The notes under the pieces: model-generated
What the model saw: the letters and a program-made list of their open reading frames with translations, nothing else
The model's database searches: none
What the model was told of the DNA's origin: nothing
Made by a program: the position numbers and the translations under genes
Source: an uncultured Acetatifactor sp.
GTDB lineage: Bacteria > Bacillota > Clostridia > Lachnospirales > Lachnospiraceae
DNA length: 22,333 bases
Assembly (NCBI GenBank): GCA_910584235.1
Contig: CAJTZD010000026.1
Location: 29,701-52,033 of the forward strand
Direction of reading: 5' to 3'
Shown here: in pieces, positions 1-5,546 of the stretch
Numbering within the stretch: position 1 is the stretch's first letter
Layout: each line of letters begins with the position of its first letter

Positions 1-22
1 TTAAGTTGTGTTGTACTACCAT
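1..22 (-). CDS. Flagellin 2, 5' end only (cut by window edge)
   Basis: The first seven codons read MVVQHNL, the standard opening of Clostridia flagellins, which usually continues TAMNAN; the other flagellin in this window opens MGMIVKHNLTAMNSN. An AAGGAGG ribosome site (31-37) lies 8 nt upstream of the ATG at 22-20. A sigma-28 promoter, a long structured leader and a CsrA-type hairpin precede it. The product would be exported through the flagellar type III apparatus and polymerise into the filament. Only the start is visible, so length, variable domain and integrity cannot be judged. The identification rests on the N-terminal heptapeptide together with the promoter and leader architecture shared with flagellin 1. 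Confidence 0.85.
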
Positions 23-30
23 AATATATT

Positions 31-62
31 CCTCCTTGAATGAATTGCCTCTTCCTTGAGGC
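31..62 (-). promoter_or_regulatory. CsrA-type two-site leader of flagellin 2 (GGA hairpin plus ribosome site)
   Basis: On the minus strand a perfect 5-bp stem GCCTC/GAGGC (62-58 with 51-47) displays the loop AAGGAA. Nine nt downstream is the ribosome site AAGGAGG (37-31). CsrA dimers recognise GGA in a hairpin loop and bridge to a second GGA at the Shine-Dalgarno, blocking translation, as established for Bacillus hag. The arrangement is seen directly; CsrA binding is inferred. Confidence 0.75.
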
Positions 63-88
63 TTTTGGGGTCTGGCTTCAGCGCGGTT

Positions 89-169
89 CGCACGTCCGGC
101 TTTCCCCCGACCAATATCGGATGTCCCCTGCAATCGTGCGCATTGCCTGAGCTTCCGATGGGATAAGCC
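89..169 (-). promoter_or_regulatory. Pseudoknotted structured RNA element in the flagellin 2 leader, class unknown
   Basis: Read on the minus strand, P1 pairs GGCTTATCCC (169-160) with GGGAAAGCC (106-98): 9 bp with one bulged A. P2 pairs ATCGGA (159-154) with TCCGAT (121-116): 6 bp, stacked directly on P1 on the 5' side. P3 is a hairpin GCAAT/ATTGC (146-142 with 134-130) with the 7-nt loop GCGCACG. Six loop bases, CGCACG (140-135), are exactly complementary to CGTGCG (94-89), which lies three nt beyond P1, giving a pseudoknot. The element sits between the sigma-28 promoter and the CsrA hairpin, as expected of a cis-regulatory aptamer. It does not match the c-di-GMP-I or c-di-GMP-II consensus as I recall them. 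The base-pairing is seen; the function is inferred. Confidence 0.65.
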
Positions 170-217
170 TAAACGGAACTTTATAAATACAATTCCGATT
201 CGGCTATACTGATAAAT

Positions 218-244
218 ATATCGGAATGTTTTGCATATACTTTA
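218..244 (-). promoter_or_regulatory. Sigma-28/SigD promoter of flagellin 2
   Basis: Minus strand TAAA (244-241), 16 nt, then CCGATAT (224-218). This matches the SigD consensus TAAA-N15-nCCGATAT. Transcription should start near 211, giving a leader of about 190 nt, much longer than the roughly 80 nt leader of flagellin 1. The promoter lies just beyond the stop codon of the glycosyltransferase gene. Confidence 0.8.
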
Positions 245-264
245 GCTTTCTCACTGTTGTTTTT

Positions 265-2580
265 CTAATTACCCTGAATCTTCCTGCCGATCTCCTCCTG
301 AAGCCGCAGAATCTCCTGATCTCCCTGCAGCAGGGCCAGAAGCTGTCCGGTCACGGCAAGGGCTGTCCGGTATTCCCCGGCAGCTATGAGACCATGGACT
401 TTGCCTTTGATCTGTCTGGCCAGAACCTGAAATTCCCCGGCAGCCTGTCTGGATTCTTCCCTCTGTCGCTCCATTTGAGCATTCAGCCACAGCAGATAAT
501 GTTTCATGATACCGGCCAGTCCCGGCAGCAATTCCTTGATTTCCCGGACTGCGTTTACAGCCTGGTTATATTGCTGCTTTTGTGTCATCTCCAGGAGATT
601 TCCTATGACGTATGCGCCGCGGTACTCCTCAGGTAAGATTTCCGGCATATCACGGATGATTTCCCGGCGGTAAATCCGCTCACAGAGCGCTGTCCTGCAT
701 ACGGCGTATTCCCCCAGCCCCTCCAGAATGCCATCTATCGTTCCCCGGATACAGTCAATCCCGTCTTCTGCTGTCTCCTGCGAACCGGCTTTCTCCATGG
801 CCGCAGCCTCTCCGCTGGCCCGGCTGATACCGCAGCCCGCCCGCCAGACCAGCATGCGCAGACTGTCCGCATCCAATATATCCCCGAACCGCTCCAGCCA
901 CCAGGCGGCGTCCCTCCAGGCATATCTGCTGAAATACCACTCCGTGCCCCTCTCCCAGCGGGAGAAAGGTATGCGTTCCAGCACACGGCCGTTGTCCCCG
1001 CCGAAATGTCTCACGGCTCCCGGCAGATCCAGCGCTTCCATCATGGGCATGCTCTCCTCCATGACCTCCCAGATTTCCGCCGCGATTCTCTCTGCCTCTT
1101 CCGGGGTATAGCTTACTGCCGCTGCCGCGTCTGCCGGCCCCCCGGCATCGCCGTTCCCGGCGGCGCTCCGGCTTTTCCCATCCCCCCAGAACGCCGCCGC
1201 ACTCAATCCGGCCAGCTTCAGGAACCAGTGCTCCCCCGCCACGTCCCTGTATGCAGCGGCGGCCTGAATCCTTTCCTCGAATGTCCTGCCCCGCCTGCAG
1301 TTGTCCATCATGGTCTGCAGAACGAATCCTCTCCATTCTTCCTGCTCCAGCAGGATGCCGCACATCTCTCTGGCATATCCTCTCTCAGGCCCCTTTGCGG
1401 AGAGCATCCTCTCCAGGATATCTATGATCATCTGCCCATCCGCACACGGCTTTGCCCCCTCCCGGCCAATTCTTCGGAACCACTGCCATGCCAAAGCATC
1501 CTTTTCCAGCCGGATGGCCGCGCGTACGCCATTGCCCAAGATCACGGCAAGCCGCCTCTCATGGAAGCAGGTGTTGGTGACAGGTGTCTCGAATTCCGTG
1601 AACTTTTCATCATTTTGCCGATATTCCTGATACGCGTCCCAATAGGCCTGCGCCCGCTCCAGGCATTTGTCATACTCCCCTTTTTCCAGATAAACCGTAG
1701 TCAGCCGGCCGGCGATCAGCGCTTTGGCCAGACAGTCCGCGGAACCGTTCCTCAGATGCCGCTCCCCTCTCCTGGCCGCATCCTCATACCGCCCCAGTTC
1801 TATGTAGCAATTGATCTCGTTGGCGCACAGAGATGCCAGGCAATACCCGTTCTCCACCGGCCCTGCCTCTGCCCTCGCGATGCTGTCCAGGGAAACCTCC
1901 AGAGAGCTCTCCCGCTCTCCTATGGAGTTGTACTCCTGGGCCAGCTGCATGGCATGCCTCAGATTTCCCGGCTCTGCCTCCAGCTCCTCTTTCAGCAGGC
2001 TGATGTTTCGCATGGCATGGGCCCGGCGCTCCCCCTCATCCCGGTAGACATAGCCGTAATGGTGCACATAGGCATCCAGCTTCTTCGGCAGTCCCGGGGC
2101 TCTGTTGAAGCTTTCGTGAATCCGGTAAATGAAGCGGATGTCCGGCTCCAGGCGGATCATGCGGCTCACCAGCAGATCCGCATATTCCGCTCCCTCAAAA
2201 TCCAGATAATTGCGCTGGGCATAAAGGCCAAAGCCATACGCCTGGTATTCACCGGACTTGAAAAAGCGCACGATTGACGATACATCCTCAAACCATTCGT
2301 CATCGTCCAGATACAGAAACCACTTCCCTCTCGCCCGTTTCAGCCCCGCATTGCGCGCCGCGGAAAAATCTCTGCACCATTCAAAGTCGATAATCCGGTC
2401 CGTATATTCTTCAATAACGGCTCTCACCTCGTCCCCGCACCCCGTATCTGTCAAAATCAGCTCCGCCGGCAGCTGCTCCAGCAGGGGTTTTACGGAGTCC
2501 AGGCATCTGCGCACGGTGTCCGGGCGGTTGGAGATCATAATCGATATTGTCAATAGAATCTGCTTGTTCATCGGTTTCAT
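265..2580 (-). CDS. Family 2 glycosyltransferase with helical-repeat extension (probable flagellin glycosyltransferase)
   Basis: The 771-aa protein begins with a GT-A glycosyltransferase domain (about residues 8-175): a TISIMISNRPDTVRRCLDSV start, the nucleotide-facing ILTDTG strand, the CRDFSAARNAGL helix, and the metal-binding LDDDEW (91-96), an EDDxD-like DxD motif. It should transfer a sugar from a nucleotide sugar. Residues about 185-370 are TPR-like helical pairs (EEYNSIGERESSLEVSL-type, YIELGRYEDAARRGERHL, YLEKGEYDKCLERAQAYW). The remaining 400 residues are helical and unassigned. The ATG has AAAGGAAAG just upstream; a second ATG three codons on is possible. It lies between two flagellin genes, a common position for transferases that modify surface serines or threonines of flagellin, but the acceptor is inferred. 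It appears to have its own sigma-A promoter rather than a sigma-28 one. Confidence 0.8.
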   Translation of the reverse strand: MKPMNKQILLTISIMISNRPDTVRRCLDSVKPLLEQLPAELILTDTGCGDEVRAVIEEYTDRIIDFEWCRDFSAARNAGLKRARGKWFLYLDDDEWFEDVSSIVRFFKSGEYQAYGFGLYAQRNYLDFEGAEYADLLVSRMIRLEPDIRFIYRIHESFNRAPGLPKKLDAYVHHYGYVYRDEGERRAHAMRNISLLKEELEAEPGNLRHAMQLAQEYNSIGERESSLEVSLDSIARAEAGPVENGYCLASLCANEINCYIELGRYEDAARRGERHLRNGSADCLAKALIAGRLTTVYLEKGEYDKCLERAQAYWDAYQEYRQNDEKFTEFETPVTNTCFHERRLAVILGNGVRAAIRLEKDALAWQWFRRIGREGAKPCADGQMIIDILERMLSAKGPERGYAREMCGILLEQEEWRGFVLQTMMDNCRRGRTFEERIQAAAAYRDVAGEHWFLKLAGLSAAAFWGDGKSRSAAGNGDAGGPADAAAAVSYTPEEAERIAAEIWEVMEESMPMMEALDLPGAVRHFGGDNGRVLERIPFSRWERGTEWYFSRYAWRDAAWWLERFGDILDADSLRMLVWRAGCGISRASGEAAAMEKAGSQETAEDGIDCIRGTIDGILEGLGEYAVCRTALCERIYRREIIRDMPEILPEEYRGAYVIGNLLEMTQKQQYNQAVNAVREIKELLPGLAGIMKHYLLWLNAQMERQREESRQAAGEFQVLARQIKGKVHGLIAAGEYRTALAVTGQLLALLQGDQEILRLQEEIGRKIQGN

Positions 2581-2613
2581 TTTCTTTCCTTTTCTATACG
2601 ATTTCTTCGCCTG

Positions 2614-2760
2614 CTATTTCGGCCGCTTGATACCGCCTTTTCGCTTTAGCCCGAAGCCATAGAGATAAAGCTCCGGCACATTGATTCTTCCGTCCGGAGA
2701 CTGTATCACGATTCCAAGTTCCAGCAGCGCCTCCAAAATCTCCTGGCTGCCTCCCTGCAC
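2614..2760 (-). pseudogene. Orphan 3' end of an unidentified gene
   Basis: One minus-strand frame gives about 48 codons ending IQSPDGRINVPELYLYGF then GLKRKGGIKRPK and a TAG. This has the feel of a genuine protein C-terminus (winged-helix-like strand, basic tail). The frame closes upstream with TAA and TGA. The only possible start is a GTG at 2760, with no clear start context beyond a purine-rich stretch. It lies between the flagellin terminator and the glycosyltransferase and is probably a relic of a rearrangement that brought the two together. No family is assigned. Confidence 0.4.
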
Positions 2761-2771
2761 AGAATAAGGTC

Positions 2772-2800
2772 ATTATAACATGTCCCCGTTCCCTCCACAA
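2772..2800 (-). promoter_or_regulatory. Sigma-A promoter with extended -10, upstream of the glycosyltransferase
   Basis: Minus strand TTGTGG (2800-2795), 17 nt, TATAAT (2777-2772), with TG one base before the -10. It follows the flagellin terminator and is the only good promoter before the glycosyltransferase gene, whose start is about 190 nt downstream. Confidence 0.55.
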
Positions 2801-2825
2801 GCCGGCAAAGCGGGAAAGCCGCGTG

Positions 2826-2864
2826 AAAATGCCGCATCCGCACCCAAAGGTGCGAATGCGGCAT
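2826..2864 (-). terminator. Intrinsic terminator of flagellin 1
   Basis: Minus strand ATGCCGCATTCGCACC, loop TTTG, then GGTGCGGATGCGGCAT: a 16-bp stem with a single U-G pair, followed by TTTT. It begins 30 nt after the flagellin stop codon, so flagellin 1 is a single-gene transcript. Confidence 0.85.
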
Positions 2865-2894
2865 ACCTGCCATACTCTTAAGTTGCCTTTTCGA

Positions 2895-4256
2895 TTACTG
2901 AAGTAAGGACAGTACACCCTGTGTAGCCTGGTTGGACTGAGCCAGCATAGCCTGGCCGGCCTGGGCCAGAATCTGGTTGTTGGAGTACTCAACCATCTGT
3001 GTGGCCATATCCGTATCACGGATGGCGGCTTCTGCGGCGGTGGTGTTCTCCACTACGTTATCCAGGTTAGCGATGGTGTGCTCCAGACGGTTCTGGATGG
3101 CACCCAGGGATGCGCGCTGATTGGATACTTTCTGGAGCGCGTCCGCGATAATGTCAATGGCCTGGGTAGCGGCGTCATCGTCGTCGCCGTTCACCATAAG
3201 CCCGTTGAGGCCGAGGCCTCTTGCACTGAGCTGTGCTATGTTCATGTAGATCTTGTTGTCATTGGAGGAATCGGTACCTACGTGGAGGCTGACGTCTATG
3301 GCGTCGTTCAAATCCGCGAAAGCCTCACATTTCAGAGCAATCGTCCCCAGCACATCATCATAGTAGGATGTCACGGCCTTAAGCTCCGAACCGTACTGAC
3401 GGCGGACAGCGGATATCAGGGAATCCATGCTGGTAAATGCCTTAATCGGATTCGTGGTCCCGGTGCCGTCACCCTTTGGATCCTTTGCGTCATTAATCGC
3501 TTTTACCACAGCGCTGGCGCTTGCCTTGTCTGCCTTGGAATTCACTGCGGATGTGCTTTCAACCAGGACGTATGTGGTATTGCCTACTGTGATCTGCCTG
3601 CCGCTGAACTGTGTGTTCGTGGCTGCAGAACCGTTTAATTTAATCCCCGGATATCCATTCGTAGCGTCTGTCGCCACCTGCGCCTTAATAGGAGCACCGA
3701 ATACCAGCCTTGAGGTTCCTGTCTGAGCGTCGGGCGGTATAAAGCCTGTAACGCCTGTCTGTGTAAAGCCTAAATTATTCGTCAGACTGGCTGCCGCTTT
3801 CGAGTATGACAGACTGCCGGACACGCTGCCGTTAGCGCCTCTGAGCAGATATGTCTCGTTGAATTTCGTGGTGGTGGACACGCGGTCGATCTCTGCGATC
3901 AGCTGGTCAACCTCGTTCTGCACCGCGTCTCTGTCGCTCACGGACAAAGTGCCGTTGGCAGCCTTTACAGCCAGCTCGGTCAGTCTCTGCACCATATCAT
4001 GCACTTCGTTCAGTGCGCCGTCTGCTGTCTGTACCGCACTGACACCATCCTGTGCATTCAAAGAAGCCTGGGTAAGGCCTCTGATCTGCTTTCTCATCTT
4101 CTCACTGATGGCAAGGCCTGCCGCATCGTCGGCTGCGCGGTTGATCTTATAACCGGACGACAGCTTCTCAGTGGCTTTCGCCTGTGAGGTAGTGGTCAGA
4201 CCCAACATCCTGTTGGAGTTCATTGCTGTAAGATTGTGCTTTACGATCATTCCCAT
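2895..4256 (-). CDS. Flagellin 1 (filament subunit)
   Basis: The 453-aa filament protein has both conserved terminal domains. Residues 1-140 form N-terminal D0/D1 with KHNLTAMNSNRML, INRAADDAAGLAISEKMR, QDGVSAVQTADGAL and VQRLTELAVKAANGT. Residues about 375-453 form C-terminal D1/D0 with LGAIQNRLEHTIANLDNVVENT and a Gln end (SLLQ). The centre (about 145-370) is variable and surface exposed. There is no cleavable signal; export is through the flagellar type III apparatus. The ATG has AAGGAGG 9 nt upstream, and the leader carries a CsrA-type hairpin and a sigma-28 promoter. The ELAVKAANG helix corresponds to the region of flagellin read by TLR5. FliS, encoded in the preceding operon, should be its export chaperone. 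Confidence 0.97.
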   Translation of the reverse strand: MGMIVKHNLTAMNSNRMLGLTTTSQAKATEKLSSGYKINRAADDAAGLAISEKMRKQIRGLTQASLNAQDGVSAVQTADGALNEVHDMVQRLTELAVKAANGTLSVSDRDAVQNEVDQLIAEIDRVSTTTKFNETYLLRGANGSVSGSLSYSKAAASLTNNLGFTQTGVTGFIPPDAQTGTSRLVFGAPIKAQVATDATNGYPGIKLNGSAATNTQFSGRQITVGNTTYVLVESTSAVNSKADKASASAVVKAINDAKDPKGDGTGTTNPIKAFTSMDSLISAVRRQYGSELKAVTSYYDDVLGTIALKCEAFADLNDAIDVSLHVGTDSSNDNKIYMNIAQLSARGLGLNGLMVNGDDDDAATQAIDIIADALQKVSNQRASLGAIQNRLEHTIANLDNVVENTTAAEAAIRDTDMATQMVEYSNNQILAQAGQAMLAQSNQATQGVLSLLQ

Positions 4257-4265
4257 AGTTCTATT

Positions 4266-4297
4266 CCTCCTTGAATAACTGCCGTTTCCGTAACGGC
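4266..4297 (-). promoter_or_regulatory. CsrA-type two-site leader of flagellin 1
   Basis: Minus strand stem GCCGTT/AACGGC (4297-4292 with 4286-4281), perfect over 6 bp, with the loop ACGGA. Eight nt on is the ribosome site AAGGAGG (4272-4266), a second GGA. The layout is the same as in the flagellin 2 leader, but the stem sequence is different. Confidence 0.8.
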
Positions 4298-4343
4298 TCG
4301 CCTCTTGCTTTTTATCAAATCAGCTGAAAATCACTTGATATTT

Positions 4344-4371
4344 ATATCGGTTACCTTTCCCCGATAATTTA
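4344..4371 (-). promoter_or_regulatory. Sigma-28/SigD promoter of flagellin 1
   Basis: Minus strand TAAA (4371-4368), 17 nt, CCGATAT (4350-4344), which is one base wider than the optimum. The start of transcription should fall near 4337, giving a leader of about 80 nt that holds the CsrA-type hairpin. Confidence 0.75.
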
Positions 4372-4501
4372 GGCCATCCTGAAATTTTTCTGCTGTCTTT
4401 GTTCCGTCTTTTGTTCCAGCCTTGTAATGCGGACGTCATGCCCATTCTTATCTTACCATACTTCTTTCCAAAAATCTATGGACAGATAGTCCAAAATAAA
4501 T

Positions 4502-4537
4502 AAAAAGAGGCTATCGCGATTTCCCGGCGCGATAGCC
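4502..4537 (-). terminator. Intrinsic terminator of the flaG-fliD-fliS-fliT operon
   Basis: Minus strand GGCTATCGCG, 9-nt loop, CGCGATAGCC (perfect 10-bp stem), followed by TCTTTTTA. It starts 6 nt after the fliT stop codon. Confidence 0.9.
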
Positions 4538-4543
4538 CCCCTA

Positions 4544-5020
4544 TTATTTCTTACTGTCCAGGAACTGAGGAGGCATAACGGCTGACTTGCTCATATTCCT
4601 GTAATAATTGATGGCTGCCTTTGAAGACTTGCGCCCATCCCGGATGCCGTCGCGCTCCTTGCGGAAATAGTCCTCAATGAGCTTCTTGTTGCGGGCTTCC
4701 TGGGCCTGAATCTGTACACTGGTATCCGTGACTTCCGTGACCAGGGCCTGGAGCCTCCTGATCTGGGCAGCATATTGCTCCCTGTTCCCGTTCAGCTGTT
4801 CGGCCACCTTGGCATACAGCTTCTCAAAGCCGCTGTCTAAGGCGTTCAGCCTGTCGATCAGAGCGCCCTTTTCCGCCACGTAATCGTCAAACCGGTCTAT
4901 ATCCGCGCTGCCGGACTGGAAAATCTCCTGCTGGCGCAGATTATATTGCTGGATTTCAGCCATTACCTGCAGCTTCCTTTTCAGGCTTTCCTCCAAAAGG
5001 GTCAGATAATTCTCTGTCAT
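4544..5020 (-). CDS. fliT: FliT-like flagellar chaperone
   Basis: This 158-aa, almost entirely helical and highly charged protein opens MTENYLTLLEESLKRKLQ, the usual start of Gram-positive FliT/FlgN-type export chaperones. It lies 5 nt after fliS and is the last gene of the operon. In the family, FliT binds the C-terminal helix of the cap protein FliD and hands it to the export gate; fliD is two genes upstream, which fits. The purine-rich AGAGGGG directly before the ATG overlaps the end of fliS, so the two are probably translationally coupled. Sequence conservation in this family is weak, so the name rests on size, helicity and operon position. Confidence 0.7.
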   Translation of the reverse strand: MTENYLTLLEESLKRKLQVMAEIQQYNLRQQEIFQSGSADIDRFDDYVAEKGALIDRLNALDSGFEKLYAKVAEQLNGNREQYAAQIRRLQALVTEVTDTSVQIQAQEARNKKLIEDYFRKERDGIRDGRKSSKAAINYYRNMSKSAVMPPQFLDSKK

Positions 5021-5025
5021 CCCCT

Positions 5026-5400
5026 CTACTCCCTGCCTTTCTTCATGACTTCTTTCCAGGTGTCCCGAAGCGTGCGCAGATGTCCGTTTATCTCCTCCAG
5101 AATCTCCTTTTCCTTTTTTACATTGGCTTCAATCAGCCTCTGGCTCAGATAGGAGTAAATCCTCTCAAAATCCTCTGCCACAGGATATTTCATATCCAGG
5201 GTTTGGCGGAGGTAGTCGATGATGCGCTCCACTTTCCGGATATGGATATGCGTCTTTTCCACATCTTTGTTCTCCAGAGCCATAATGGCTATGTTGCAGA
5301 ACTTGATGGCTCCCTCATAGAGCATCAGCGTCAGTTCTGCCGGAGAAGCCGTCAGGATCTTGCTGTTGTTATACTGTCCGTACGCGTTGGGTAATGCCAT
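5026..5400 (-). CDS. fliS: Flagellin export chaperone FliS
   Basis: The 124-aa protein is of normal length for FliS. Characteristic stretches are NAYGQYNNSKILTASPAEL near the start, LMLYEGAIKFCNIAI (helix 2), and a long amphipathic C-terminal helix. FliS binds the disordered C-terminal D0 domain of flagellin in the cytoplasm, prevents premature polymerisation and delivers it to FlhA; in Bacillus it also influences the FliW-flagellin interaction. The start ATG has GCGAGGTG 5-8 nt upstream. It sits between fliD and fliT, the usual order. Confidence 0.95.
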   Translation of the reverse strand: MALPNAYGQYNNSKILTASPAELTLMLYEGAIKFCNIAIMALENKDVEKTHIHIRKVERIIDYLRQTLDMKYPVAEDFERIYSYLSQRLIEANVKKEKEILEEINGHLRTLRDTWKEVMKKGRE

Positions 5401-5546
5401 GTTGCACCTCGCCTTTCGTTATCTTCCATCATACCGGGCAACGGCACTCCTTTCACTCCCCTGGCAGGGAGAAATCTGTCCCCGCCCCGGTCAGGCACTG
5501 CCGTATCCCGGAAATCAGGTCTCGCGAATCATGAGATGCCGTATCA

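Noticed and set aside
114..120. A second CCGATAT, sigma-28 -10 box, inside the flagellin 2 leader.
   Set aside because: No TAAA at 15-17 nt upstream; the bases are part of the P2 stem.
89..169. Known c-di-GMP riboswitch in the flagellin 2 leader.
   Set aside because: The conserved core sequences of the class I and class II aptamers as I recall them are not present, though the flagellar context made them the first guess.
755..2277. Overlapping frames of 202 and 423 codons across the glycosyltransferase.
   Set aside because: Arg/Gly- or Pro-rich shadow translations of a GC-rich gene; the GT2 frame has clear motifs.
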